The notes under the pieces are model-generated. The model worked only from the letters and a program-made list of their open reading frames with translations. It was not told where the DNA came from and did no database searches. Shown here piece after piece: positions 1-9,660 of a DNA stretch of 64,000 nt (within the stretch, counting starts at the first letter, position 1; each line of letters opens with the position of its first letter). The position numbers were made by a program, and so were the translations under genes. Source of the stretch: Methylobacterium radiotolerans JCM 2831 (GTDB taxonomy: Bacteria > Pseudomonadota > Alphaproteobacteria > Rhizobiales > Beijerinckiaceae); contig NC_010510.1 of assembly GCF_000019725.1 (NCBI RefSeq), positions 462,501 to 526,500 of the forward strand. Direction: 5' to 3'.

Positions 1-1
1 G

Positions 2-538
2 GCGCCGGTCGCGTGGGATCTGGCGCTCACCCGTCCCGACCGCGTCGCCGGTATCGTCTCCCAGAACGGCAATGCCTATCTCGACGGGCTCGGCGAGGCG
101 GCCTGGGCGCCGCTGCGGGCGTACTGGGCGGCGCCGGACGAGACCGCCGTCGAGGCGATCCGCGCCCGCATGACTCTCGACGGCGTCAAGGCCGCCTATG
201 TCCACGGAGTGGCCGACCCGTCCCGCATCGAGCCCGAGGCGTACACGCTCGACGCCGCCATCCTGGCGCGGCCGGGCAATGCCGACCGGCAGGTGACGCT
301 GAAGCTCGACTACAAGCGCAATCTCGAGCGTTACCCGCTGATCCAGGCCTTCTTCCGCGCGCGCCGTCCGAAACTGCTCGCCGTCTGGGGCCGCAACGAC
401 CCGTTCTTCGTCCCGCCCGGAGCCGAGGCGTTCCGGCGCGACATCCCGGAGGCGCGCGTCACCTTCCTCGACACCGGGCATTTCGCCCTCGAAACCGACG
501 GTGACGCGATCGCGGAGGAGATCCGGCGGGTCTTCTGA
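2..538 (+). CDS. alpha/beta hydrolase, C-terminal part (5' end outside window)
   Basis: An open frame runs in from the left edge and gives 178 residues before the stop. The C-terminal half shows the alpha/beta-hydrolase pattern: an acidic turn in WGRNDPFF (likely catalytic Asp region) and DTGHFALET with the catalytic His near the end. The nucleophile elbow should lie upstream of the window. The segment after the elbow (SQNGNAYLDG) and the following cap helices resemble epoxide hydrolase or haloalkane dehalogenase-like members, but the substrate cannot be told. It is transcribed toward the RidA gene, with 235 nt between them, so a shared operon is uncertain. Confidence 0.8.
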   Translation, partial: APVAWDLALTRPDRVAGIVSQNGNAYLDGLGEAAWAPLRAYWAAPDETAVEAIRARMTLDGVKAAYVHGVADPSRIEPEAYTLDAAILARPGNADRQVTLKLDYKRNLERYPLIQAFFRARRPKLLAVWGRNDPFFVPPGAEAFRRDIPEARVTFLDTGHFALETDGDAIAEEIRRVF

Positions 539-773
539 GCCTGTCCACCGCTCAGGAATGGTTCGTGCCGTCGCACGCAGTTCGCGTGCGGCCGGCCTCC
601 TCCGGCCCGAGCGGCGATCGGCACGATCGGCTTCGGGGTGATCGGGATCCGCCGGGGGCGGCTCGGATCCGGCCGCCGGGCCGACACTATCCCCGGCCCG
701 CTCGTGACCTTACGGTCGCGGACCTGGAGCACGGAGATCGGGCAGGTCGAGCCCGTCGTAAAGGGAGATCGCG

Positions 774-1223
774 GTGCCGCAGCCCCACTCAGCCTCGTCG
801 GCCATGCTGTTTCACATGGTCTCCGGAGGGCCGCAGCCGGTCGCCCCGTTCAGCCATGCGGTCGAGGTCGACGGTTTCGTCTTCGTCACCGGCCAGATGC
901 CCGACACCCCGGACAGGCCCGGCGTCCTGCCCGACGGGATCGAGGCGCAGACCCGCAACGTGATGGCCAATCTCGGTACGGTCCTGGCCGGCCTCGGTCT
1001 GGGCCTCGAGAACGTCGTCGTGGCGCGCGCCTTCTTGACGGAGTTCAAGCGCGACTACGCCGCCTTCAACGACACCTACAAGTCCTTCTTCCCGCCCGAC
1101 CGGCTGCCGGCCCGGACCTGCGTGGGCACGACGGGGCTCGCCTATGACGCCCTGGTCGAGATCGACCTCATCGCCCATCGCGGCGGCGCGGCTCCGCCGT
1201 CGTCGGACGCGCGCGAGGGCTGA
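774..1223 (+). CDS. ridA: RidA family reactive enamine/imine deaminase
   Basis: A 149-residue protein of the RidA/YjgF/UK114 family. These trimeric cytosolic enzymes hydrolyse reactive enamine and imine intermediates such as 2-aminoacrylate. Visible family marks are FSHAVEVDGFVFVTGQ near the N-terminus, the substrate-binding Arg in PARTCVG, and the acidic residue in ALVEIDLIA. It is slightly longer than the usual 125-130 residues because of short extensions at both ends. The start is GTG with an AGGGAG-like ribosome site just upstream. Imines also arise in the beta-hydroxyaspartate pathway encoded in this window, so a protective role there is possible, but this is inference. Confidence 0.88.
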   Translation: MPQPHSASSAMLFHMVSGGPQPVAPFSHAVEVDGFVFVTGQMPDTPDRPGVLPDGIEAQTRNVMANLGTVLAGLGLGLENVVVARAFLTEFKRDYAAFNDTYKSFFPPDRLPARTCVGTTGLAYDALVEIDLIAHRGGAAPPSSDAREG

Positions 1224-1235
1224 GCCGCGTCGCCC

Positions 1236-1286
1236 GCGCGGGGACGATGTCCTGCGGGGATGCTGTTCGGCCCGGTCTCCCCGCGC
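1236..1286. terminator. possible shared terminator hairpin between convergent ridA and urtA
   Basis: The 88-nt gap between two convergent genes contains a perfect 9-bp inverted repeat (GCGCGGGGA at 1236-1244 and its complement at 1278-1286) with a long loop of 33 nt. There is no T-tract, so intrinsic termination is uncertain. Confidence 0.3.
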
Positions 1287-1311
1287 CCGCCGGATCACCC
1301 GGCCGCGCGCC

Positions 1312-2544
1312 TCACTGGTAGCCCTTCGGGAACGGGTCGGGTTTGATCAGCTCGGGGCTGGTATAGACGATCTCGAACTGGCCGTCGGGCTTGGCCCGGC
1401 CCACCCGGGTCTTCGACCAGAGGTGATGGTTCTCGTCGATCTTCACGTAGCCTTCGGGCGCGCCCTTGAACTCCAGCCCCGGCGAGGCCGCCACCACCTT
1501 GTCGACGTCGAACGAGCCGGCCTTCTCGCAGGCCATCTTCCACAGGAACGGGCCGAGATAGGCCGCCTGCGTCACGTCGCCGATGACCGTCTTCTCGCCC
1601 CACATCTTCTTGAAGGCGGCGACGAACGCCTTGTTGTTCTCGTTCTGGATCGACTCGAAGTACTTCATGCACGAGTAGGCCCCGGCTATGTTCTCGCCGC
1701 CGATGCCGTCGACCTCGTCCTCGGTGACCGACAGCGTCATCAGCACCTGCTTCGACAGGTCGATGCCGGCCGCCTTGAGCTGCTTGTAGAACGCCACGTT
1801 CGAGCCGCCGACGATCGTCGCGAAGATCACCTTCGGCTTGGTCAGCTTGATCTTGTTGATCACCGAGTTGAACTGCGTGTGGCCGAGGGGGAAGTACTCC
1901 TCGCCGACGACCTTGCCCTTGAGCACGGTCTCGATGTGCCTGCGGGCGATCTTGTTGGAGGTGCGCGGCCAGATGTAGTCGGAACCGATGAAGTAGAAGC
2001 TGTCGCCGCCCTTCTCCTTGTGGACCCAGTCGAGGCCGGCGAGGATCTGCTGGGTGGCCTCCTGGCCCGTGTAGAAGACGTTCTTCGACTGCTCCAGGCC
2101 CTCGTAGAAGGTCGGGTAGTAGAGCAGGCCGCCGTACTGCTCGAAGACCGGCAGCACAGCCTTGCGCGACGCCGAGGTGAAGCAGCCGAACACGGCGGCG
2201 CAGTGGTCGTTGACGAGGAGCTTCTTGGCCTTCTCGGCGAAGGTCGGCCAGTCGGAGGCGCCGTCCTCCTGGATGATCTTGATCTTGCGGCCGAGCACGC
2301 CGCCGGCGTCGTTGATCTGCTGGATCGCCAGCTTCTCGCCCTGGCTCGGCCCGGTCTCGGAGATCGCCATGGTGCCGGTGATCGAGTGCAGGATGCCGAC
2401 CGTCACCTCTCGGTCGGTCACCGCCAGCCCGCCGGCATCGGCGGCCGCCGCGACGCGCGGCAGCGAGGCCGCCAGCGGCGCCGCCGCCAGGCCGAGCAGC
2501 AGGCGCCGGCGGAGGGTGAAGTGTGCGGGATCGTCTGTCACCAT
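1312..2544 (-). CDS. urtA: urea ABC transporter substrate-binding protein
   Basis: A 410-residue periplasmic binding protein of the branched-chain amino acid/urea type. The N-terminus has a twin-arginine-like run (RRRLLLGL, residues 12-19) and an Ala-rich cleavage region. The mature part begins VTVGILHSITGTMAISE, and SGRPSQ-like family features follow, such as GPSQGEKLAIQQINDAGG and VFGCFTSASRKAVLPVFE, typical of UrtA and the related amide-binding FmdD/AmiC proteins. It lies 176 nt downstream of ureD on the same strand, which fits urea capture for the urease. The permeases and ATPases UrtB-E are not in the window, so this copy is either an orphan or uses subunits made elsewhere. Confidence 0.9.
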   Translation of the reverse strand: MVTDDPAHFTLRRRLLLGLAAAPLAASLPRVAAAADAGGLAVTDREVTVGILHSITGTMAISETGPSQGEKLAIQQINDAGGVLGRKIKIIQEDGASDWPTFAEKAKKLLVNDHCAAVFGCFTSASRKAVLPVFEQYGGLLYYPTFYEGLEQSKNVFYTGQEATQQILAGLDWVHKEKGGDSFYFIGSDYIWPRTSNKIARRHIETVLKGKVVGEEYFPLGHTQFNSVINKIKLTKPKVIFATIVGGSNVAFYKQLKAAGIDLSKQVLMTLSVTEDEVDGIGGENIAGAYSCMKYFESIQNENNKAFVAAFKKMWGEKTVIGDVTQAAYLGPFLWKMACEKAGSFDVDKVVAASPGLEFKGAPEGYVKIDENHHLWSKTRVGRAKPDGQFEIVYTSPELIKPDPFPKGYQ

Positions 2545-2633
2545 GGCGGGCTGATCCTTCCGATCGTCCGAGAGGGTTGAGCCGCCCCATCCGCAGCGGA
2601 TCAGCCGTCACGCAGGGGATCGTCTCCGCACGC

Positions 2634-2655
2634 ATATTTCTTCCAAAGAAAATAT
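2634..2655. promoter_or_regulatory. A/T-rich palindrome upstream of urtA
   Basis: In the 176-nt gap between ureD and urtA, an AT-rich patch breaks the GC-rich background. It contains an imperfect palindrome, ATATTT...AAATAT with 6-bp arms (2634-2639 and 2650-2655), about 90 nt upstream of the urtA start. It is a plausible promoter or operator that would give urtA its own expression. No sigma-54 signature was recognised. Confidence 0.35.
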
Positions 2656-2720
2656 CTTTCCTCAAGATGAAAACATCGGCAGCCTGCCCATATCGGCGGC
2701 GGCGTGCCGGGCGCCGGGGG

Positions 2721-3557
2721 CTATTTGCGGCGGCGCGCCGGCGCGAGGCCGGTCAGCGCCGCGAACGCGCGGCCGGCGGCCGCCTCCAGGCCCGCCGCGA
2801 GGGTCCCGCCGTCGGGCGCGAGGAGCCGGAGGCCGAGGCCGGCCGCGTTCGGAAGCGGGCTGAGCCCGGCCCGGCAGCCGGTGCGGTCGGCCGCGGCCTG
2901 GACGTCCCCGGGGTCGGGCAGGCACGGGGCCGGACCGAGGATGACCATGGCGCCGTAGGCCCGCCACGGGCCGAGCGGCGAGTCCGGAGCGTGGAACTCC
3001 GCGCCGGCGATGCGCGCCCGCTCGCGGACCAGGACTGCCCCCGCCGCCGTCTCGATGCCGAGGCCGAGTTCGACCCGGTCGAACGGCCTGCCGCGGCCCT
3101 CGGGGTCGTGGCAGGCGATGCTCTCGGACACGACGGCCCGGGCGCCGGGCTCGAGCGTGATCTGGGTCGTGGCCGAGAGGGCGGCGCCCGGGAACAGGAT
3201 CAGGGGATCGGGCACGCAGTGCAGGAAGGCGTCCGCGGCGACGCGGATCCGCGTGTCCTGGCGGGCCGGCCGATCGGCGCTGCGATGGACGACCGTGGCG
3301 GCCTGGGTGGTGACGTGCGCCGCCGAGCCCGGACCCATCGCGATGTCGAGGCCGAGACGGTCGCCGCGGTAGAGGCCGCCGGAGGCCGATTGCAGGTACA
3401 GGGTGATCAGCTCCGGCCGCTGCGGATACAGGCGGAACGGCTTGGTGATGTGGAACGGGTACGGCACGTGCTGGTCGGCGAGCACGCTGGTGCCGCCGCC
3501 GCGCACGAAGCCGAGGCGGGCCGTCGCGCGGCGGCCGGTCTGGATGTCGTCGGGCAC
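2721..3557 (-). CDS. ureD: urease accessory protein UreD
   Basis: A 278-residue UreD/UreH scaffold protein. With UreF and UreG it forms the complex that delivers nickel to the urease apoenzyme. Recognisable segments are the N-terminal [27 protein letters not shown], then [12 protein letters not shown] and the THRSAD-like TVVHRSAD motif, then [19 protein letters not shown] start at 3557 is chosen because it lies 2 nt after the ureG stop and gives the normal length. The frame stays open far upstream, but that part is antisense-type shadow of ureG and ureC. It is the last gene of the urease run. Confidence 0.88.
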
Positions 3558-3559
3558 GG

Positions 3560-4186
3560 CTAGGGCGTGAACAGCACGGCGCGGCCGATGGCATCCGCCA
3601 CCCGGTCGATGCCGAGGCCCGCGCGCGCGTTGGTGGCGATCACCGGCTTGCCCCCCCGGACCCGCGCGGCCTCCGCCAGCATCCCCTCGAGATCGACGCC
3701 GACATGCGGCGCGAGGTCGATCTTGTTGATCACGAGGAGGTCGCAGCGCAGCACGCCCGGACCGCGCTTGCGCGGGATGTCGTCGCCGCCGGCCACGTCG
3801 ATCACGAAGATCCACCAGTCCACGAGGTCGAGGGAGAAGGTCGAGGCGAGATTGTCGCCGCCGGATTCGAAGACGAGCAGCTGCAGCCCCGGAAAGCGCG
3901 CCTCCAGCGCGTCGCCCGCGGCGATGTTGAGGGTCGGATCCTCCCGGATCACCGTGTGCGGGCACGCCCCGGCCTCCACCGCCTCGACGCGGCTCGGATC
4001 GATCAGCCCGGAGCGGCGCAGCCGCTCGGCATCCTCCTTGGTGACGAGATCGTTCGTGATCACCGCGAGATCGACGCCCCGCGCCTGCAGCACGGGGATC
4101 AGCCGCTCGATCAGCGCGGTTTTGCCGGATCCGACCGGGCCGCCGATCCCGATCCGGGCGGCGTTCGCGGGAGTCACGTCGGTCAT
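3560..4186 (-). CDS. ureG: urease accessory GTPase UreG
   Basis: A 208-residue SIMIBI-class GTPase. It couples GTP hydrolysis to nickel insertion and carbamylation of the urease active site. The P-loop GPVGSGKT is at residues 16-23. The metal-binding CPH motif is seen in [11 protein letters not shown], and the guanine-specificity motif NKID in [14 protein letters not shown]. Unlike some UreG proteins there is no His-rich N-terminal tail. It sits 42 nt downstream of ureC and almost touches ureD. Confidence 0.95.
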   Translation of the reverse strand: MTDVTPANAARIGIGGPVGSGKTALIERLIPVLQARGVDLAVITNDLVTKEDAERLRRSGLIDPSRVEAVEAGACPHTVIREDPTLNIAAGDALEARFPGLQLLVFESGGDNLASTFSLDLVDWWIFVIDVAGGDDIPRKRGPGVLRCDLLVINKIDLAPHVGVDLEGMLAEAARVRGGKPVIATNARAGLGIDRVADAIGRAVLFTP

Positions 4187-4228
4187 GGGGAGCTGGGCCG
4201 TGAGAGGGGTGTCGGGGTTCGGCGGCGC

Positions 4229-5941
4229 TCAGCGCAGCATGTAGCGCTGGGCGAGCGGCAGGGTCCGGGCCGGCTCGCAGGTGGCGAGCACGCCGTCGAC
4301 GAAGACGTCGAAGGTCTGCGGGTCGACGCGGATCTCCGGGCAGGCGTCGTTCCAGAGCATGTCGGCCTTCGTGAGGGTGCGGGTCCCGCGGGCCGGCAGG
4401 AGCGCCTTGCGGAGGCCGAGCCGGCCGCCGAGATCGGCCTCGATCGCCAGGGGATGGACGAAGCAGGCCGAGAGCGCCTGCTTGGCGCGCCCGAAGGCGC
4501 CCCATTGCGGGCGCATCAGCATCGGCTCGCAGGTCATGAGCGAGGCGGCGGAATCGCCCATCGCGCCCCAGGCGATGAAGCCGCCCTTGATCACGAGCTC
4601 CGGCTTGATCCCGAAGAAGGCCGGCCGCCAGATGACGATGTCGGCCATCTTGCCGGGTTCCAGCGAGCCGATATGGTCCTGGATGCCGAAGGTGCGCGCG
4701 GCGTTGATCGTGTACTTGGCGATGTAGCGCTTGATCCGGGCATTGTCGCCGAAGCCCGGTCTCTCCTCGGGGAGCGGGCCGCGCTGGTCCTTCATCTTCG
4801 AGGCGAGCTGCCACGTCCGGCAGATGACCTCGTGGATCCGGCCCATGCCCTGGCTGTCGGAGCCGAGCATCGCGATCGCCCCGATGTCGTGGAGCACGTC
4901 CTCGGCCGCGATGGTCTGGGCGCGGATGCGGCTCTCCGCGAAGGCCACGTCCTCCGGAAGGGCCGGGTTGAGGTGGTGGCACACCATCGTCATGTCGAGG
5001 TGCTCGTCGAAGGTGTTGACCGTGTAGGGGTTGGTCGGGTTCGTCGACGACGGCAGGCAGTGCGGCAGCCCGGCGACCCGGATGATGTCCGGCGCGTGGC
5101 CGCCCCCGGCCCCCTCCGTGTGGTACATGTGGATGGTGCGGCCGCCGATCGCCGCCAGCGTGTCCTCCACGAACCCCGACTCGTTCAGCGTGTCGGTGTG
5201 GAGCTGGACCTGGAAGTCGTAGGCGTCGGCGAAGCCCAGGCAGGCGTCGATCGCGGCCGGCATCGCGCCCCAGTCCTCGTGGATCTTGAGGCCGAGCACG
5301 CCGGTCTCGAGTTGCTCCTTCAGGGCGGCCGGCCGGTGGGTGTTGCCGCGCCCGAGGAAGCCGAAATTGACCGGCCAGGCCTCGGCGGCCTGGAGCATGC
5401 GGCCGGTGTTGAACGGGCCGCCGGAATCGATGCCGACCGTGATCGGCCCGAGCGAGCCGCCGAGCAGGGTCGTGACGCCCGAGGCGATCGCGTGGTCCGG
5501 CAGGCCGGCGGAATCGAAATGCACGTGCACGTCGATGGCCCCGGGCGTCGCGATCAGGCCCTCGCAGTCCCGCACCGTCGTCCCGGCCGACACGATCAGG
5601 CGCGGGTCGACGCCGTCCATGATCGCCGGGTTGCCGGCCTTGCCGAGCGCCACGATCCGCCCGTCCTTGATGCCGAGATCGCCCTTCTGGATGCCGAGGA
5701 CGGGGTCGATCACCACGACGTTGCACAGGAGGAAGTCGAGCGCCCCCTGCGCGGCGGTCACCCCGGGCGCCATCCCGATCCCGTCGCGCAGGGTCTTGCC
5801 GCCTCCGTGCAGGCACTCGTCCCCGTAGACGGCGTGATCGTGCTCGACGACCGCCACCAGGGAGGTGTCGGCGAGCCGCACCCCGTCCCCGGTGGTCGGC
5901 CCGTAGAGGGCGGCGTAGTCGCGGCGCGGGATCGTCACCAT
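4229..5941 (-). CDS. ureC: urease subunit alpha (catalytic)
   Basis: The 570-residue nickel hydrolase subunit that converts urea to ammonia and carbamate. All active-site residues are visible: nickel ligands H139 and H141 (DVHVHF), the carbamylated lysine K219 in [11 protein letters not shown]248 and H274, the flap Cys-His C321-H322 in MVCHHLN, and the Asp ligand D362 in GSDSQGMGR. The numbering is 2-5 residues above the Klebsiella reference, and the length is standard. The start ATG lies 10 nt after the fused gamma/beta gene, so the two are surely co-transcribed. Confidence 0.97.
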   Translation of the reverse strand: MVTIPRRDYAALYGPTTGDGVRLADTSLVAVVEHDHAVYGDECLHGGGKTLRDGIGMAPGVTAAQGALDFLLCNVVVIDPVLGIQKGDLGIKDGRIVALGKAGNPAIMDGVDPRLIVSAGTTVRDCEGLIATPGAIDVHVHFDSAGLPDHAIASGVTTLLGGSLGPITVGIDSGGPFNTGRMLQAAEAWPVNFGFLGRGNTHRPAALKEQLETGVLGLKIHEDWGAMPAAIDACLGFADAYDFQVQLHTDTLNESGFVEDTLAAIGGRTIHMYHTEGAGGGHAPDIIRVAGLPHCLPSSTNPTNPYTVNTFDEHLDMTMVCHHLNPALPEDVAFAESRIRAQTIAAEDVLHDIGAIAMLGSDSQGMGRIHEVICRTWQLASKMKDQRGPLPEERPGFGDNARIKRYIAKYTINAARTFGIQDHIGSLEPGKMADIVIWRPAFFGIKPELVIKGGFIAWGAMGDSAASLMTCEPMLMRPQWGAFGRAKQALSACFVHPLAIEADLGGRLGLRKALLPARGTRTLTKADMLWNDACPEIRVDPQTFDVFVDGVLATCEPARTLPLAQRYMLR

Positions 5942-5951
5942 GGCACTCTCC

Positions 5952-6647
5952 TCAGGCGCCCTTGAAGCCGCGGGCCTTGGCGCGGGCGAGGGCCGCCGCC
6001 CGCGCCGCGTCGTCGGGCAGGGTCCCCTGCGTCAGGTCGTTGAGCCCGGTCAGCTCCCGGGCGCCGCCGAAGCCGACCAGCGTCACGGTCTTGCGCTGGC
6101 CCGGCTCGAAGCGGATCGCCGTCCCGGCCGGGATGTCGAGGCGGTGTCCCAGGGCCGCCGCCCGGTCGAAGTCGAGCGCGCGGTTCACCTCGAAGAAGTG
6201 GTAGTGCGAGCCGATCTGGACCGGGCGGTCGCCGGTGTTGACGACGTCGAGGGTGACCCGCGGGCGGCCCGCGGCGAGCTCGATCGCGCCGTCGGCCGGC
6301 AGGATCGCGCCGGGCTCGAGGGTGTCGGCGGGAGCACCTTCCCGGGCGCGGATCGGCTCGTGGACCGTGACGAGCTTGGTCCCGTCCGGGAAGACGCCCT
6401 CGACCTGCAGGATCGGCAGCATGGCGGCGATGCCCGGCATCACGTCCTCGATCGACAGGATCGTGGAGCCCCAGCCGATCAGGTCGGCGACGCTGCGCCC
6501 GTCGCGCGCGCCCTCCAGGATCTCGTCGGTGATGAGCGCCACCGCCTCCGGGTAATTGAGCTTGAGGCCGCGGGCGCGGCGCTTGCGTGCGAGCTCGGCC
6601 GCGGTGAAGATCGTGAGACGTTCGAGCTCGGTGGGCGTGAGCAGCAT
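5952..6647 (-). CDS. ureAB: fused urease gamma/beta subunit
   Basis: A single 231-residue chain joins the two small urease subunits. Residues 1 to about 100 are UreA (gamma), beginning [20 protein letters not shown]. The rest is UreB (beta), with [10 protein letters not shown] and [22 protein letters not shown]. Most bacteria encode them separately. Gamma-beta fusions are known in Helicobacter and are annotated in Methylobacterium. The gene lies between ureF and ureC with 10-nt gaps on both sides, so subunit order and stoichiometry are kept. Confidence 0.95.
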   Translation of the reverse strand: MLLTPTELERLTIFTAAELARKRRARGLKLNYPEAVALITDEILEGARDGRSVADLIGWGSTILSIEDVMPGIAAMLPILQVEGVFPDGTKLVTVHEPIRAREGAPADTLEPGAILPADGAIELAAGRPRVTLDVVNTGDRPVQIGSHYHFFEVNRALDFDRAAALGHRLDIPAGTAIRFEPGQRKTVTLVGFGGARELTGLNDLTQGTLPDDAARAAALARAKARGFKGA

Positions 6648-6657
6648 CGCGCGCTCC

Positions 6658-7341
6658 CTAGTTGGCGAACAGGCGCAGGTCGGCGCGCGCGTGCCGCATC
6701 GCGGCGACCTCGATCAGCGGCGTGAAGCCCGTGAGGACGATGGCGCCGTCGGGGTCGTCCGGCACCGGCCGCTCGGCGATCTCCGCGACGAGCGGCAGCA
6801 CCGCCTGCACGGCCTGCTGACCCTGGATGGCGCCGACCTGCCCGAGCCGGACCGCGGCCGAGACCAGGCCGGAGACGAGCTGATAGCCGGCGATGGCCGC
6901 CGCCTCGGGTTCCGACAGGCCCAGGGCGCGCCACAGGGCGCCCTGCACGGTGGCGAGGTGCCCGAGCATGAGCCCGGACCGGATGGCGGCGCGGATCTCC
7001 GCGGCACCGGGTGTCGCGAGCCGCGCGTGCGTGGTCAGCAGGGAGGCGCCGTTGCGCCGGCTCCCGGTGCGCATCGCCTCGACGAGCGTGGCCGCCTCCA
7101 CGGCGGCGTCGACGCGGCCGAGCCGGACCGGATCGGGGCCGGCGCGATGGGCGAGGATCAGGGCGACGCGGTCGCTCTCCGCCCAGCGGAAGCGCACGAG
7201 GGCCGTGAGCGTCCGCGTCAGGCTCTCCGTGTCGAAGGCCGGGTCGCCCGCGATGAGGCCCTCGATCCCGTTGGAGAAGGCGAAGCTCCCGCTCGGGAAC
7301 GCGGCGTCGGCCTGCTGGAGGGACAGGAGCCGGCTCAGCAC
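6658..7341 (-). CDS. ureF: urease accessory protein UreF
   Basis: A 227-residue all-helical accessory protein that binds UreD and gates UreG activity. The N-terminus [25 protein letters not shown] is the family signature (usually LLQLSDSALPVGAFSHSLGLE or similar). The GTG start at 7341 is preferred because it overlaps the ureE stop region by 7 nt and places the signature at residue 4. The frame remains open upstream only as a shadow of ureE. No frameshift or truncation is seen. Confidence 0.88.
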   Translation of the reverse strand: MLSRLLSLQQADAAFPSGSFAFSNGIEGLIAGDPAFDTESLTRTLTALVRFRWAESDRVALILAHRAGPDPVRLGRVDAAVEAATLVEAMRTGSRRNGASLLTTHARLATPGAAEIRAAIRSGLMLGHLATVQGALWRALGLSEPEAAAIAGYQLVSGLVSAAVRLGQVGAIQGQQAVQAVLPLVAEIAERPVPDDPDGAIVLTGFTPLIEVAAMRHARADLRLFAN

Positions 7342-7799
7342 GGCGCCGCCTCGTCGAGGATGGTGTGGGTCACCTGCCCGTCGGTGACGAGGGCGCCGAG
7401 GCGGACGAGGTAGTCGTCGGCCGGCCCGTCCAGGGCCACCAGGAGGGCTCCCTCGGCGAAGCGCACCCGCCAGTGGAGGTTGCCGGCGTGGTAGCCGAGT
7501 TCGAGGGCGGCGGCCTGGCTTGCCGGGACGAGGCGAAGCCAGCGCTCGGCGCCGACCCGTGCGACGAGGGCGCGGTCCGCGTCCAGCGCCAGCACGGCCC
7601 CGTCGAAGAGCGGCTCGTCCCGCGGCAGGGCCAGGGCGATCTCCTCGCCGGACTGGGTGGTCGCGCGGATCCGCCGCCGGGCGACGTCGGTGCTCGACAC
7701 GACGAGCACGTCCACCGCGCCGTGATGCGCGAGATGGTGCAGGCGATGCGCCATCGCGGCGTCCTGCCGGCTGCCCAGGATGCGATGAATGACGCGCAT
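7335..7799 (-). CDS. ureE: urease accessory nickel metallochaperone UreE
   Basis: A 154-residue UreE. The N-terminal domain runs through ARRRIRATTQSGEEIALALPRDEPLFDGAVL, and the C-terminal metal-binding domain contains ALELGYHAGNLHWRVRF, where the conserved dimer-interface His is visible. The His-rich tail of some UreE proteins is absent and the protein ends in Pro-Cys, so nickel storage is probably modest. It is the first gene of the urease operon, with 157 nt upstream before the next gene on the same strand; the promoter is expected there. Confidence 0.88.
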   Translation of the reverse strand: MRVIHRILGSRQDAAMAHRLHHLAHHGAVDVLVVSSTDVARRRIRATTQSGEEIALALPRDEPLFDGAVLALDADRALVARVGAERWLRLVPASQAAALELGYHAGNLHWRVRFAEGALLVALDGPADDYLVRLGALVTDGQVTHTILDEAAPC

Positions 7800-7956
7800 G
7801 TCGGCCGCTCCCTCCCCGTCCGGATCCGTCCGCGGGAGCGCCTAGCAAAAGCGAGTCCGTCGACGCTCCGGGCGACGCGGGGCGGCCTCTTTCGATGTCG
7901 GGCGGCCGCGGCCGACCGCGGCACGGCGCTCTCGGGCTCGGGCGTCCCGTCCCCGC

Positions 7957-8751
7957 TCAGCCCTGCAGCCGGCCGCCGCCGCGCACGACCAGGCACAGGC
8001 CGACACTCGCCGCTGTCAGGCCGAACATGATGACGTAGAGGTGGTCGACCTGAAGTCCGGCGGCCGGGCAATAGGCCGACCGCATCCACTCGGCCAGCTG
8101 CAGGGCCGGGTTGAACTTGGCCCAGTAATAGAGCCTCTCCGGCAGATAGCTCGGCAGGAAGAGAACGCCGCTGGAGACGTACAGGACGATGCTGAACAGG
8201 GCGTAGCCGATCAGCCATCCGGGGAAGAAGCCGATGATCGCGACGTTGATCGTGCCGATCCCGATCCCGAGCGTGATGGCGGCGAGATAGCCGCCCACCG
8301 CCGTCAGCGGGTCCGCCGGCACCGGGTCCGTGCCGAGCGCGACCAGCACGGCGCTCACGACCAGCAACGCCAGGAAGCCGGTCACGATCTCCACGAGCAC
8401 GCGGGAGAACACCAGATCGAACAGCCTCACCTGCGGGTAGTAGGTCAGGGGCCGATTGGTGATCACCGACTTCATGACCTCGCGCGAGATGTACTGGAAG
8501 ACGAGGACGGGAACGGCGCCCGTCGCGAAGAACAGCGCCCTGTCGTCGCCGAGCGGCGCGGCCAGTTTCTGAACCGTGTAGATTGTGATCAGCACGAAGA
8601 CGTGCACGCACGGCCAGAGGACGACGACCCCGTAGCCCCACATCGACGCGCCGAAGCGGGTGCGCATGTCGCGCAGGATCAGCGCGTGCAGGACGTGCAG
8701 GTAGGCCTCGAACGGACTCTTTCGCGACTTCGCGCTCGATCGCTCGCGCAT
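7957..8751 (-). CDS. ABC-2 type polysaccharide export permease (KpsM-like), orphan
   Basis: A 264-residue integral membrane protein of the ABC-2/KpsM type, with about six hydrophobic segments. The N-terminal amphipathic stretch (LHALILRDMRTRFGAS) matches the family start just before the first membrane helix, and SREVMKSVITNRPLTYYPQV is the conserved cytosolic loop. Such permeases export capsular or O-antigen polysaccharide together with a KpsT-like ATPase. No ATPase, periplasmic adaptor or glycosyltransferase gene is nearby, so partner and cargo are unknown. The gene is upstream of ureE on the same strand, but the functions look unrelated. Confidence 0.78.
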   Translation of the reverse strand: MRERSSAKSRKSPFEAYLHVLHALILRDMRTRFGASMWGYGVVVLWPCVHVFVLITIYTVQKLAAPLGDDRALFFATGAVPVLVFQYISREVMKSVITNRPLTYYPQVRLFDLVFSRVLVEIVTGFLALLVVSAVLVALGTDPVPADPLTAVGGYLAAITLGIGIGTINVAIIGFFPGWLIGYALFSIVLYVSSGVLFLPSYLPERLYYWAKFNPALQLAEWMRSAYCPAAGLQVDHLYVIMFGLTAASVGLCLVVRGGGRLQG

Positions 8752-8913
8752 GGAACATGGCCTCTGCTGGTCCGGGAAGGGTCGGACGAGACGACGGTGC
8801 AGATGTGCGGAGGCTCTCTCAGGGGCGATTGCAGTCCGACGTCGCCCCCTCGGCGCGGTGTCCGGGAGATCCGGGTCGTTGATCGAGGCCCGGCCCGCAC
8901 GGACGCGGGCCGC

Positions 8914-9495
8914 CTAGGCGGCGCGCGTCCGCGATGCGCCCCGCATGATCGCCACCCTCAGCCAGGCCGCAGAGACGAGGAAATAGAAGGCGCCGAACGC
9001 CGCGTAGGGCGCGACATCCACGATTCCGGGGACCGCGGCGCCGGCGGCCTGCTTGATGAAGAAGCCTCCGGCGAGCGCCGACTGGGCGCCGCTCAGGACC
9101 ATGGCCCACTGTGCGCCGGCCCTCCAGCGCCGCGCGCCGGTCAGAAGCTGGAACAGTCCCGAGAGGATGGCCCAGGCGCCGAACACCGCGAGCACCGCGT
9201 TCGGCCCCCATCCGAGTGCGACGGCGACCGCGAGCGCGGTCGCCGAGCTGATCGCCGCGTTGAGGGCCTGACTGGGATTGTCCGCGAGGCCGCCGTTGCG
9301 CCGCGCGTCGACCAGGTTGGCGAGCGCGTCCCAGGCGGGATACGCGACCAGAAGCGTCGCGGCGACGGCCGGCTTGCCTCTGCCGAAGGCGAGGGCGGCT
9401 GCCACCCAGCCGGCGGCGACCCCGGCACGCACGAAGTAATAGGCGCTCAGCCAGGGCAACGCAGGATCGCGATCGTGCTGCGGGACGGCTCTCAT
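8914..9495 (-). CDS. small multi-pass membrane protein, DUF308-like
   Basis: A 193-residue protein made almost entirely of hydrophobic helices (about six), with short loops such as VDARRNGGLADNPSQA. It resembles small DUF308/HdeD-type membrane proteins in general character, but I do not recognise a specific family. The ATG at 9495 is chosen over a longer frame (to 9633) because AAGGAG lies at the right distance and the extra N-terminus reads as promoter DNA. It is divergent from an AraC-type regulator gene starting at 9661, which may control it. Confidence 0.65.
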   Translation of the reverse strand: MRAVPQHDRDPALPWLSAYYFVRAGVAAGWVAAALAFGRGKPAVAATLLVAYPAWDALANLVDARRNGGLADNPSQALNAAISSATALAVAVALGWGPNAVLAVFGAWAILSGLFQLLTGARRWRAGAQWAMVLSGAQSALAGGFFIKQAAGAAVPGIVDVAPYAAFGAFYFLVSAAWLRVAIMRGASRTRAA

Positions 9496-9660
9496 CGTCG
9501 GCTCCTTCGTGTCATGAGCGCGGAGCGGCGGGCCGGATCTATTCGTGAACATCCCAGATGGACTCGACAGGTGCCAATTAATAGCTTTGTTGATCCGGAT
9601 ACGCCGAGCGAATACGCGCTGCGATGGATCCACGTGTAGGATCGGGGGCCGAGGCCGACC

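Noticed and set aside
2721..5816. Long minus-strand frame continuous with ureD through ureG and ureC
   Set aside because: Only the last 278 residues match UreD. The upstream part is out of frame with the real ureG and ureC products.
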